From a virus: 29,698 bases of DNA. This document shows positions 15,843 to 23,283 of this stretch, piece after piece. The stretch's first letter is position 1, and each line of letters begins with the position of its first letter. The notes under the pieces were generated by a model that was given only the letters and a program-made list of their open reading frames with translations, was not told the DNA's origin and searched no databases. Made by a program: the position numbers and the translations under genes. The stretch covers positions 1-29,698 of the IMG/VR virus record IMGVR_UViG_3300037070_000401. One strand, written 5' to 3'.

Positions 15843-16450
15843 CGCAGTTAGAGCGGTTCTTGAAGCAGGTCCAGCACGGTCCTGAGGCTCTTAAAGCTCT
15901 CCGGTACAGAACTGGCGTCCACTGGCTAAACCCGAATCTGGACAGACTATCTTCCAGGATGCTGGTGGCTTACGACAAGCTTTGTGAAATCGTTAAGCCC
16001 CCGTTTTCCATACTAGATGTTGGATGTATGTGCGGTTTTCTTTGGCATCATATGAAGCGAAAGCTAGGGAATTCTTTCAGGTATACAGGTATTGATAGTT
16101 GGGAAGAAGCCCTCCAAGTTGCTGAAGAATTCCAGCCAGGTATCGAAACGTACAAGCTTAATATCATGGAGGACGAACTCCCAAAACTTGAAGGCGGATG
16201 GGATTACGTCTGGTGTTCCAATATTAATTTCAAGAATCCGGAAGACATTATCAAAAGACTTGTGCCAATCGGGAAAACCATCCTGATCGCGCAACCGCCG
16301 TGGTGCGGAGACTACGACACACCGGCCAGAAAGTACGGCGATGTAGAAGTCTTCGATTGCGGTGAAACCACTCTTCACAAGATAACCAATGGCCATATCC
16401 ACATACAGCGAGCTAAAGACATCAGTAGCGGCTTGGCTTCACAGGTCTGA
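15818..16450 (+). CDS. Class I SAM-dependent methyltransferase (third in cassette)
   Basis: Starts at GTG 15818, with GGAGAA just upstream, overlapping the previous gene by 25 bases. The 210-residue protein has motif I FSILDVGCMCGFLWHHMK (about 63-80), FRYTGIDSWEEAL, and a DYVWCSNINFKNPEDIIKRL segment, which corresponds to the FD.v...dvlehl part of small methyltransferases. It differs in sequence from the other two methyltransferases of the cassette, so it is not a recent duplicate. The 3' end overlaps the head-tail adaptor by 62 bases, joining the cassette to the tail genes. Substrate unknown. Confidence 0.68.
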   Translation: MGTLEIDVAQLERFLKQVQHGPEALKALRYRTGVHWLNPNLDRLSSRMLVAYDKLCEIVKPPFSILDVGCMCGFLWHHMKRKLGNSFRYTGIDSWEEALQVAEEFQPGIETYKLNIMEDELPKLEGGWDYVWCSNINFKNPEDIIKRLVPIGKTILIAQPPWCGDYDTPARKYGDVEVFDCGETTLHKITNGHIHIQRAKDISSGLASQV

Positions 16451-17006
16451 TTTGACTGCGGTAATACCGGACTTTGTTACGCTCTGCGAGGTCAAGTTCA
16501 ATCGCATACTGAGGCTTTCTACAATGGAGACACGCTCGACCGCTACATTGGACGAGCAGTATGAGGAAGTGCCTACCGACTTCCTAGAAATGAGGTCTAT
16601 CCAGATTACCGGAGGCTCAGGGTGGTTGCTTTCGTACATATCTCCACAGACTGCGAGTTCGAGCTACCTGACTACTGAATCTGGAATACCGAAGTTCTAC
16701 ACGATCATAGACAGCTCTCTGGTGTTCTTTCCTGCTCCGGCTGGCTCCTTTACTATGGAGATGCTCTACTACGCAGCTATTCCGGCTCTGTCAGATGTCG
16801 CCCCTACAAACTGGATGCTGACCAATCATCCTGACGTGTACCTGTATGGGTCTTTGAAAGAAGCAGAGGCCTATATCAAGAACGATCCTCGCATTCAGTC
16901 ATGGAAGATTCAGTACGAAGAGGCTATAGCGCAGGTCATGGCTGCTGACCAGAGATCGAGATGGTCAGGACCAATGCAGATTAGAGCGGGAATGTTTAAC
17001 CCATAA
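16389..17006 (+). CDS. Head-tail adaptor protein
   Basis: The 205-residue protein starts MAISTYSELKTSVAAWLHRSDLTAVIPDFVTLCEVKFNRILRL, which fits the N-terminus of the phage adaptor family (P22 gp4-like, SU10 adaptor). The rest is helical with a VFFPAPAGSFTMEMLYYAAIPAL strand pair. Adaptors form a ring below the portal and link it to the nozzle. The family-like start supports ATG 16389 despite the 62-base overlap with the methyltransferase gene and the lack of a clear ribosome binding site. It sits immediately before the nozzle gene, the usual order in short-tailed phages. Confidence 0.75.
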   Translation: MAISTYSELKTSVAAWLHRSDLTAVIPDFVTLCEVKFNRILRLSTMETRSTATLDEQYEEVPTDFLEMRSIQITGGSGWLLSYISPQTASSSYLTTESGIPKFYTIIDSSLVFFPAPAGSFTMEMLYYAAIPALSDVAPTNWMLTNHPDVYLYGSLKEAEAYIKNDPRIQSWKIQYEEAIAQVMAADQRSRWSGPMQIRAGMFNP

Positions 17007-18475
17007 TGGCCCTGATAGAATTCGTTGGATACGCCCCAGACGTAAGAAGCGACACACCGGGAATCTTTGTAAATTGTGCCAATGTCGTTCCAACCCTGAG
17101 AGGCTTTGCCGGGTCGCCAAGCCCTCAGACAACCCTGTTGCCCGCTTTGGCCGCTACATGCCAGGGCGGTGCTGTTTTAAGGAACCTGGACGATACAACG
17201 AGGCTTTTTGCAGGGACGGCCACAAAGCTCTATGAAGCGGCCTCAAGCTCATGGAGTGACGTAAGCCGCGCGGTAGGTGGCGCTTATGCCTTAGGGGCCG
17301 ATGTCCGCTGGAGATTTGCCCAGTTTGGCAGTACCGCTTTAGCTGTTGCCAAGTCCGACACATTACAGTTTTCCTCTACAGGCGCTTTTGCCGATGTTAC
17401 TGGCGCTCCAAAGGCAGCGATTGTAGAGACGGTAAACCAGTTCGTCATGCTCTTGGATACGACTGAAGCGACGTTCGGGGATTCTGCCAACAGGTGGTAC
17501 TGCTCTGCCCTTGGAGACTATACCGACTGGACGCCAGATGTAACAACCCAGTGCGCTTCAGGTCTTTTGCTCGCTTCTCAGGGGAAGATCACTGCAGGGA
17601 AAAGGTTTGGAGAGGCGATTGTCGTTTACAAGCAACGCTCTTTGTACATCGGTATTTATGTCGGTCCGCCTGCGATATGGGACTTCCGGCATATACCTGG
17701 AGAGGCTGGCGCGCTCTCTCAAGAGGCTGTAATCGACATAGGAACCTCTGAAGATCCAAGGCATATCTTTATGGGTGAGTTTGACTTCTACTCATTCGAT
17801 GGTGCGAGACCTGTTCCCATAGGCGCGCCTTGGTTGAAAGAAACGGTATTTGGAGAACTGAATAGAAGCTTCCAGCACCTCGCTGCCGGGCTTCATGATC
17901 GCGTTAACTCCAGGGTCTATTTCTACTATCCAGGTTCAGCTTCAGCGACGCTTAACAAGTGCGTTGTGTACAACTACAAAAACGCTCGCTGGGGAAGGGA
18001 TGATAGGGAAGTTGAAGTGCCTGTGGACAACATATCGTCTTCCATAACCTATGGAGACCTTGGAACCTATTATGCTACTTACGGCAGTTTCCCGGACATT
18101 TCCTACGGGTCAGGTTTCTGGACGGCGCAAACTCCAATACCGTCGATCTTCAACACCTCGCACGTTGTCCAGACCCTGACTGGAGGAACGGTTACAAGCT
18201 CGATCACGATGGGAGACTATGGAGACGATTCCACATTTACGGACTTCTCCGGGGCAAGGCTTCGTTATCTGACAGCGCCGACCTCTGCGGAAATGGTCAA
18301 TTACTACCGGGATAACTTGGGAGACACCCTGACTCCTGACCAAACCACCCCGCAAACGAATTCACGGTTCGATGTATTGAGGTCCGCTCGCTGGCACAGA
18401 ATGAGATTCGATTTCGTTGGGAATTGGGAGTCTACCGGCTTCGTTCCAGCAGTACGCAGGGACGGCGATGAGTAA
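17006..18475 (+). CDS. Nozzle/tail tube protein (P22 gp10-like)
   Basis: A 489-residue beta-rich protein, similar in size and architecture to podovirus nozzle proteins (P22 gp10, T7 gp12-like). The pattern includes ALIEFVGYAPDVRSDTPGIFVNCANVVPTLRGF, long beta-propeller-like repeats (RLFAGTATKLYEAASSSWSDVSR, TALAVAKSDTLQFSS), and a C-terminal RSARWHRMRFDFVGNWESTGF segment typical of the family. The nozzle forms the tail tube below the adaptor. The ATG overlaps the adaptor stop by one base. No tape-measure gene follows, in agreement with a short tail. Confidence 0.8.
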   Translation: MALIEFVGYAPDVRSDTPGIFVNCANVVPTLRGFAGSPSPQTTLLPALAATCQGGAVLRNLDDTTRLFAGTATKLYEAASSSWSDVSRAVGGAYALGADVRWRFAQFGSTALAVAKSDTLQFSSTGAFADVTGAPKAAIVETVNQFVMLLDTTEATFGDSANRWYCSALGDYTDWTPDVTTQCASGLLLASQGKITAGKRFGEAIVVYKQRSLYIGIYVGPPAIWDFRHIPGEAGALSQEAVIDIGTSEDPRHIFMGEFDFYSFDGARPVPIGAPWLKETVFGELNRSFQHLAAGLHDRVNSRVYFYYPGSASATLNKCVVYNYKNARWGRDDREVEVPVDNISSSITYGDLGTYYATYGSFPDISYGSGFWTAQTPIPSIFNTSHVVQTLTGGTVTSSITMGDYGDDSTFTDFSGARLRYLTAPTSAEMVNYYRDNLGDTLTPDQTTPQTNSRFDVLRSARWHRMRFDFVGNWESTGFVPAVRRDGDE

Positions 18476-18767
18476 ACTTGCTTCAACGAGAATTACGCAC
18501 GAATACAGCAGACAGACTCTTTTCAATATCCTTCAAAGCATAGACGTTCAGGTAAATAGCCTTTCTGAAGGACATATCTCGGCGAGCTATAACGCAGCCA
18601 CTGCTGCTCCTACTACCGGAACTCACGCAGCAGGAGACTTTATCAGGAACTCCGCACCTTCAGAACTGGGTGGTGCAGGATCGAAATTCGTAGTACTGGG
18701 CTTTCTATGCACAGTAGCCGGGACTCCGGGAACGTGGTTGTCTTGCCGCGTCCTGACGGGGAACTAA
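18468..18767 (+). CDS. Small phage structural protein with fibre-type C-terminus
   Basis: 99 residues from ATG 18468, overlapping the nozzle stop by eight bases (ATGAGTAA). The frame extends further upstream to ATG 18417, but that would lie within the nozzle gene. The C-terminal half, GTHAAGDFIRNSAPSELG, GFLCTVAGTPGTWL and CRVLTGN, matches a module found at the ends of phage tail fibres and related structural proteins. The N-terminal half is helical. It probably belongs to the distal tail, but no specific role can be given. Confidence 0.6.
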   Translation: MSKLASTRITHEYSRQTLFNILQSIDVQVNSLSEGHISASYNAATAAPTTGTHAAGDFIRNSAPSELGGAGSKFVVLGFLCTVAGTPGTWLSCRVLTGN

Positions 18768-19183
18768 GGCACGTTCCTCCACAAGATCTTCATCAGTACT
18801 GGCCTTTCATTAAAGAAGGCCTGGAGGAAGTAAGAAACCACTCTGTGGATGGATGGATTGCCGAGGACGTGTATTCGGCAATTAGGACAGGTTCCTCCAC
18901 ACTGCACGTAGCCTTCATCTCCGGCACCTATGCCGGATTCTGTGTCTTGACTGTGATGCAGGGCTATTCCTCCAAAGCTTTGCATATATGGTGCGCCTAT
19001 GGAGCGCATGGTGCGAATGTCATTCAGCGATTCGAGTCTGAACTGATAAAGATTGCATTGAACTGTGGTGCCAGGAAGCTCACGTTTCTCTCCCCTAGAA
19101 AGGGGTGGGGAAAGTACTACAAAGCTATAAACACGGTATACGAAAAGGAACTCATATGTCAGGCGGATCACCAGATACCATAA
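18707..19183 (+). CDS. GNAT-like hypothetical phage protein
   Basis: A 158-residue protein. Its pattern, with LHVAFISGTYAGFCVLTVMQGYSS, FESELIKIALNCGARKLTFLSPRKGWGKYYKAIN, fits the small GNAT-fold proteins found near tail genes in podoviruses: a strand-turn-strand centre followed by a helix and a conserved SPRxGW segment. Whether it binds acetyl-CoA is not certain; the signature pyrophosphate-binding loop is not clear. The start is uncertain: ATG 18707 overlaps the previous gene by 61 bases, and GTG 18734 or TTG 18743 would still retain the fold. It overlaps the ejection-protein gene by 28 bases. Confidence 0.5.
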   Translation: MHSSRDSGNVVVLPRPDGELRHVPPQDLHQYWPFIKEGLEEVRNHSVDGWIAEDVYSAIRTGSSTLHVAFISGTYAGFCVLTVMQGYSSKALHIWCAYGAHGANVIQRFESELIKIALNCGARKLTFLSPRKGWGKYYKAINTVYEKELICQADHQIP

Positions 19184-19965
19184 CCCAGACTAACAAGAGC
19201 GAACTCCCCAAAGAGTTTCAGCCTCTTGCCGCAGGTCTGGCGAACTATGCGGGGCAGGTCGCGCAACAGCCTTTCTATCCTGGACAGCAGATCGCCGGTA
19301 TTTCTCCAGAGCAGGAAGGCGGGTTGCAGATGGCGACCCAGAGGGCTTTGTATGGGTCTGATGTCACTAGAGCGGCGCAGAATAATGCTGTTCAAACGCT
19401 GCAGGGAGGATATGAAAACCCCTACATAGATGCGATGGTGAAACGAACCCAGGACGATGTAATGCGGCGTTTTGGTTCTCAGATGGCAGGAAACTTCGGT
19501 AACACAGGGGTTAATCAAACCATAGCCAGTCAATTAGCAGACTCAGGAAACGCCGTTAGATACCAGGGTTACAACGACGAACGCGGGAGACAGATGCAGG
19601 CAATGGCTCTAGCACCTAATCTGGTAGCCGGAGACTATGCCGATGCTCAAGCGTTAACGGGGGTAGGAGACTTCCGCAGGGGTTACGCACAGGACATTCT
19701 CAATCTCGGGAAGGCGGAATATAACCATCCGCAACAGCAACTGGGAATCCTGCAGAACGCTCTCGCCTCTGCTACGGGTGGTACCCAGACTCAGACAGGA
19801 GACAATCCGAATCAGCCAAATACAGCCGCCAATGCTATTGCTGGTGGTCTTTTAGGTTACGGGGCCATCAGTGGTGCTGGAGCAGCCGGAATGATGGGTA
19901 TCACAAATCCGTGGTTAGGCGCAGCCTTGGGCGCAGGCGCAATGGTAGGTTTAGGAGGAATGTAA
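19156..19965 (+). CDS. Probable ejection (internal virion) protein
   Basis: The 269-residue protein from ATG 19156 (MSGGSPDTITQTNKSELPKE), preceded by AAGGAA about six bases upstream. Hydrophilic, Gln/Asn/Ala-rich N-terminal two thirds, helical with a GNTGVNQTIASQLADSGNA segment, then a Gly/Ala-rich hydrophobic C-terminus (GGLLGYGAISGAGAAGMMG...LGAGAMVGLGGM). This distribution is usual for P22/T7-type ejection proteins, which are injected with the genome and form a channel across the envelope. The first of a group of three such genes between nozzle and fibres. Confidence 0.65.
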   Translation: MSGGSPDTITQTNKSELPKEFQPLAAGLANYAGQVAQQPFYPGQQIAGISPEQEGGLQMATQRALYGSDVTRAAQNNAVQTLQGGYENPYIDAMVKRTQDDVMRRFGSQMAGNFGNTGVNQTIASQLADSGNAVRYQGYNDERGRQMQAMALAPNLVAGDYADAQALTGVGDFRRGYAQDILNLGKAEYNHPQQQLGILQNALASATGGTQTQTGDNPNQPNTAANAIAGGLLGYGAISGAGAAGMMGITNPWLGAALGAGAMVGLGGM

Positions 19966-19966
19966 A

Positions 19967-20293
19967 ATGTCAGACCAACAGAAAGCAGCCGGTCTTCAAA
20001 TGCTTCAGCAGAGGCAGGCTGGTATGCAGCAGCCTCAAGCTGGTGTTAGTACCGCACCAGGAAGTCTTGCTGCAATGGAAGGGCGCTACGTAGCTCCTAC
20101 CGGGGCTGGGTATCAATACTACCAGGGCGGCTCTACGGTTCCAGCGTTTAATCCACAAGCAATACAGGCGCAGCTTCAGCAGGCATTAGCTCCTCCTGCT
20201 CAACCTGTTCCGCAGCAGGGACGGCCTATGCAAAGTGGTCCATCCTGGAACATTCCTCCTAGAATGCGGCAGTACCTTATTGGAGGCGGCTAA
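19967..20293 (+). CDS. Gln/Pro-rich small virion-associated protein
   Basis: A 108-residue, low-complexity protein rich in Gln, Pro, Gly and Ala (QMLQQRQAGMQQPQAG, LQQALAPPAQPVPQQ). It starts two bases after the preceding stop, with a TAGGAGGAA sequence at about 19952 as ribosome binding site, and its stop overlaps the next ATG by one base. Its place among ejection genes suggests it is packaged with them or assists their assembly. No family can be assigned. Confidence 0.55.
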   Translation: MSDQQKAAGLQMLQQRQAGMQQPQAGVSTAPGSLAAMEGRYVAPTGAGYQYYQGGSTVPAFNPQAIQAQLQQALAPPAQPVPQQGRPMQSGPSWNIPPRMRQYLIGGG

Positions 20294-21810
20294 TGGCTTA
20301 CGGACTCCTGGTAAATCCGCCAACACATCAGAAGCTCAGCTGGCTGGATAACCCAAAGAACATAGGACTGCTCTCGGCTGCGCTTGGTATCTTAGCGAAC
20401 AATAAAGGCCACTACGGTGCCTTCGGGCCTGCTGTAGGTGCTGGAGGTCTTCTGGGATTGCAGGCCGCACTTGGAACGCAACAGCAGAATGTAACGAACC
20501 GTCTCAATCAGGAGACCTTGGATGTTGCTAGAAACAAGCGATTGAAGGACGCGGCCATTGAAAAGCAGCAAGGTAATTGGGAGCTGGAGTTTTCCAAGCA
20601 ATTCCCCACCCTCAAACTACCAGGAATGCAGAAGGTAGCCTTTGACCTACCATACGGAGATAGCTCAGATACCGATATGCAGAATCGGTACGGTCAGTTC
20701 CAGACTCCTCCTGGTGATGGAGGGCCGGACGATGAAGACCACACAGACACGAATATGATGCGCAGGTATGGTGGGGAAGGCGGGCCTGAGGGTGGAACTC
20801 CGCTTCCTCCTCAACCAGCAGGTATTGGGCAGTTCATACAGACCAGATCTCCGCAGCCAGAGCCTAATCTAGCCGTACCTGGAGGTGAGCAGGTAGTTCC
20901 TGGAGGCGGGAAAGAAGTCAATGCCAATGAGTTCCTGTTGGCTTCCAGGTTCTGGGCGGATAAGGACGCAAAGAAGTCCAAGACCTATCTTGATCTGTAC
21001 AAAGAGACCAGAGAAAACCCCGGAAAGTATGTCGTAAGAGATGTTGGTGTAGGTGGAGGAAAGACCAGAACCGCGATTATAAATATCGAAGGCTTCAAGG
21101 AAGGCAAGGGCGGGAACATCCTTGCCTATGTAGGAGAGCCTAAGACACCGCAGCCGTTGGTGCAGATTGCTCAGACGCAGGAAAGAGCAGAGGCAGCTAA
21201 GGTTGGCGGTGGTCAGGGGGAGATGTATGTGAAACTCCAGCAAGGCGGATTGGATGCCCAGCCAAAGATCGACCGTTTCACAAGGCTGTCTTCACTGTTG
21301 GAAGGCGTTAACACCGGAAAGCTAACTCCGCTTGGAACGCAAATAGCTGCCTATGCCCAGAGTCTTGGGATGGACATAGACCCACAGTTAGGCAACAAAC
21401 AGGCCGCAGAGGCTTTGAGCAGTGAACTAGCTTTGCAGCTTAGAAACCCATCCGGTGGGGCGGGGATGCCTGGAGCCTTGTCTGACAAAGACAGAGAGTT
21501 TCTAGTAGGCATGGTTCCCGGTATCGCTAAAACCCCAGAAGGCCGAAAGTTGGTTGTTGAAACTGCGGTCAAGATGGCCCAACGCGACAAGGACGTTGCC
21601 AAGTTAGCTAGGGACTATCGCAAGAAGCATGGGCAGTTTGATGAAGGCTTCTTTGACGAGCTTGAAGCATTCTCTCAAAAGAACCCTCTGTTCACCACGA
21701 AAGCTCCGGAACAGAAGATAAAGAAGATCATGGGCGATGCCGATTTCAACAAGCTGCCATCAGGGACTAAGTTTCAGGGGCCTGATGGCGTGGTAAGGGT
21801 TAAGCCGTAA
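20293..21810 (+). CDS. Probable ejection (internal virion) protein
   Basis: The 505-residue protein has a hydrophobic Gly/Ala segment near the N-terminus (about 25-65), a disordered Gly/Pro-rich linker (about 140-215), and a helical C-terminal half. Segments such as LSSLLEGVNTGKLTPLGTQIAAYAQSLG and NPSGGAGMPGALSDKDREFL match large internal virion proteins of podovirus-like phages. No lytic transglycosylase motif is visible. It would be ejected with the DNA. It overlaps neighbours by one base on each side, so it is co-translated with the preceding Gln/Pro-rich and the following ejection genes. Confidence 0.65.
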   Translation: MAYGLLVNPPTHQKLSWLDNPKNIGLLSAALGILANNKGHYGAFGPAVGAGGLLGLQAALGTQQQNVTNRLNQETLDVARNKRLKDAAIEKQQGNWELEFSKQFPTLKLPGMQKVAFDLPYGDSSDTDMQNRYGQFQTPPGDGGPDDEDHTDTNMMRRYGGEGGPEGGTPLPPQPAGIGQFIQTRSPQPEPNLAVPGGEQVVPGGGKEVNANEFLLASRFWADKDAKKSKTYLDLYKETRENPGKYVVRDVGVGGGKTRTAIINIEGFKEGKGGNILAYVGEPKTPQPLVQIAQTQERAEAAKVGGGQGEMYVKLQQGGLDAQPKIDRFTRLSSLLEGVNTGKLTPLGTQIAAYAQSLGMDIDPQLGNKQAAEALSSELALQLRNPSGGAGMPGALSDKDREFLVGMVPGIAKTPEGRKLVVETAVKMAQRDKDVAKLARDYRKKHGQFDEGFFDELEAFSQKNPLFTTKAPEQKIKKIMGDADFNKLPSGTKFQGPDGVVRVKP

Positions 21811-22988
21811 TGGCTGAGCCTAAGTGGAAGTCTGCTCCTGTAGTTGGAGGGTATAAAAACGCTCCAGCCGCTGAAGAAGAGATACCTGTTATCGAACCTC
21901 CTACCGTAGAGCGTCCTCCTGAACAATCAAAGGTGCGCGGAATATTGTCCGAGGCAATGAGAGGAATGAGGCTTGGTAGCTTCCCGGGTGCCGTGGTTGG
22001 CGGTCTTGCTGCTGGAGCCGGACCTCTCATGAACTTGGAGAACCAACTAATTGGAGAGGGTGCTTATAAGGCAGGCGGTGCAGTAACGGATCTGGCTGCT
22101 AAAACCGGAATGCCTCCTGAAGTTGCTGGCGGTCTAGGATTTGCCGCCAATGTAGGTATTCAGGCCATTCCTCCTATAGTTGGTGGGGAACTCACAAAGG
22201 CGCTCGCAGCACCTATCATGCAGGCAGCCGGAAAAAGGCTGATGCAGAGTGCGTTGAAACCGACAATTAAGGATCTAAAGACAGGGAAAGCCGCGACCGC
22301 AATAAATACCCTGTTGGAAAAAGGAATTAATCCGAACGAGGCTGGTATTGAAAAACTAAAGGATCAAATCACAAAACTGGACTTTGAAATAAAAACTGTC
22401 TTGGCTAAGTCCCCAGAAACAATACGCAAGGGAGATGTCGGAAAAGAACTTCTAAACCAATTTAATGAGCTAAAGCGTATAGCTGGTTCTACTGATGACT
22501 TGAGTATTATCCAAAAGGCTTGGATGGACTTTAGAAATGCTCCGGCCTTAGCCGGACAAACCGATATCCCAGTCGCATTAGCGCATGATATTAAAGTTGG
22601 AAAATACGCACAGCTTAGTAAGAAGTACGGTGAATTGGGTTCCATACAGACTCAGGCTCAAAAGGCACTGGCTAGAGGCCTTAAAGAAGAAATAGCCAAG
22701 AAAGTTCCTGCTGTAGTGGGACCGCTCGCAGAGCAATCAAAACTGCTGACCACCATGAAAGTAGCGGAAAGACGTGCCCTCATGGAAGGAAACAAGAATA
22801 TCAGTGGTCTATCTCTGCTGGCTCCAACGAAGACCGGGCTAATAGCAATGCTGGCAGACAGCTACGGGATAACCAAGTCTATGGCCGCTCGACTCCTGTA
22901 TTCAGGAGCAGAGACCATTCCTGCCAATGCCGCCAGAACTGCTGGGTTGTTGTATTCAATAGGCACGAATCGTAAGCAGGGTCACTAA
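21810..22988 (+). CDS. Probable ejection (internal virion) protein, C-terminal extension possible
   Basis: The 392-residue protein has a Pro/Glu-rich N-terminus, a hydrophobic Gly/Ala region (about 50-125, for example GAVVGGLAAGAGPLMNL), then a long helical, basic and coiled-coil region and a final hydrophobic segment TIPANAARTAGLLYSIG. The plan is like other ejection proteins of this window. It starts one base before the preceding stop. The annotated end is TAA at 22986-22988, but the same frame stays open and coding-like for another 37 codons (see the extension feature), so the natural C-terminus may have been longer or is made by readthrough. Confidence 0.65.
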   Translation: MAEPKWKSAPVVGGYKNAPAAEEEIPVIEPPTVERPPEQSKVRGILSEAMRGMRLGSFPGAVVGGLAAGAGPLMNLENQLIGEGAYKAGGAVTDLAAKTGMPPEVAGGLGFAANVGIQAIPPIVGGELTKALAAPIMQAAGKRLMQSALKPTIKDLKTGKAATAINTLLEKGINPNEAGIEKLKDQITKLDFEIKTVLAKSPETIRKGDVGKELLNQFNELKRIAGSTDDLSIIQKAWMDFRNAPALAGQTDIPVALAHDIKVGKYAQLSKKYGELGSIQTQAQKALARGLKEEIAKKVPAVVGPLAEQSKLLTTMKVAERRALMEGNKNISGLSLLAPTKTGLIAMLADSYGITKSMAARLLYSGAETIPANAARTAGLLYSIGTNRKQGH

Positions 22989-23102
22989 GTATTGGCGTAT
23001 GCCAATCATGGTTTCCTCACCAACGCTTTGAGAGAAGGGTTCGGGATGAGAGCTAATCCCGAGGTCTTGGACGCGAGCTTGCTCAAGTCCAGTAACCTAT
23101 AG
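22989..23102 (+). other. Coding-like in-frame extension after the ejection gene stop
   Basis: Translation in the frame of the preceding gene gives 37 codons without a stop until TAG at 23100-23102, with a normal amino-acid mix (beginning VLAYANHGFLTNALREGF). GC content resembles that of the coding regions and drops sharply beyond 23105. It could also be a separate 36-residue ORF from TTG 22992, though with a weak ribosome binding site. A six-base-pair hairpin (22991-22996 with 23001-23006) begins two bases after the TAA, and a second lies at 23041-23062. Explanations are recent loss of the C-terminus, readthrough, or chance. Confidence 0.4.
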
Positions 23103-23127
23103 AGTAAATGCTAACACCGGAAACGAT

Positions 23128-23155
23128 GTAAGAAGAATGTACTAAATCTTCTTAC
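23128..23155 (+). repeat. Inverted repeat GTAAGAAGA/TCTTCTTAC
   Basis: Perfect nine-base arms (23128-23136 and 23147-23155) with a ten-base loop. The loop contains TACTAAA, also found in the repeat at 23242. Could form an RNA hairpin or be a dimeric protein-binding site. Confidence 0.7.
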
Positions 23156-23156
23156 T

Positions 23157-23185
23157 TTGTAACGTCATGATATTTTTGGTAAATA
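23157..23185 (+). promoter_or_regulatory. Weak candidate promoter for fibre/lysis genes
   Basis: TTGTAA, a 17-base spacer, and TAAATA with TG preceding the -10, giving an extended -10 type. It matches consensus only partly (4/6 and 3/6). It overlaps the palindrome and is flanked by the GTAAGAAGA repeats. Phage late promoters can have other forms, so this is tentative. Confidence 0.25.
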
Positions 23186-23194
23186 TGTAGACGT
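23162..23194 (+). repeat. Symmetrical imperfect palindrome
   Basis: Outer arms ACGTC (23162-23166) and GACGT (23190-23194) enclose inner arms ATATTT (23170-23175) and AAATAT (23181-23186), with three unpaired bases on each side and a five-base loop. The candidate -10 element lies within it, which suits an operator. Confidence 0.55.
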
Positions 23195-23199
23195 CGCAG

Positions 23200-23236
23200 A
23201 ATCATCTTACACTTGACAGGTTTCTGTAAGAAGATT
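23200..23236 (+). repeat. Inverted repeat AATCATCTTAC/GTAAGAAGATT
   Basis: Eleven-base arms with one mismatch (23200-23210 and 23226-23236) around a 15-base loop; the loop contains TTGACA at 23213-23218. Confidence 0.65.
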
Positions 23237-23241
23237 CAAAC

Positions 23242-23273
23242 GTAAGAAGATTTACTAAATCGTCTTAACTTAC
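23242..23273 (+). repeat. Inverted repeat GTAAGAAGATT with TACTAAATC, second copy of unit
   Basis: TAAGA-A-GATTT pairs with AAATC-G-TCTTA (23243-23253 and 23257-23267) with one mismatch and a three-base loop. It is a near-direct repeat of the unit at 23128 (same GTAAGAAGA, then TACTAAATC, then TCTT, one base shorter). It ends just before the fibre ribosome binding site. Confidence 0.65.
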
Positions 23274-23283
23274 AAGGACAAAA

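Larger units (their letters stand above)
22989..23283 (+). promoter_or_regulatory. Intergenic control region upstream of tail fibres
   Basis: The only gap of note in the window. The first 114 bases are the coding-like extension. The remaining part, about 180 bases, is AT-rich and filled with inverted repeats and copies of GTAAGAAGATT (listed separately). A weak sigma70-like promoter can be drawn (TTGTAA 23157-23162, 17 bases, TAAATA 23180-23185 with TG two bases upstream of it), and the last part holds AAGGAC, a ribosome binding site for the fibre gene. This is the expected place for a promoter or regulator site controlling the fibre and lysis genes. Confidence 0.5.

Noticed and set aside
22989-23100. 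A tRNA gene (a GGTTCGGGAT stretch resembles a T-arm)
   Set aside because: No acceptor stem, anticodon arm or CCA end can be paired around it; the reading frame explains it better.
23213-23241. TTGACA at 23213 as a sigma70 -35 box
   Set aside because: No acceptable -10 hexamer at 16-18 bases; the best is TCAAAC. It may be chance in the repeat loop.
23128-23273. CRISPR-like array
   Set aside because: Repeats are inverted and irregularly spaced, too few, and no cas genes are present.
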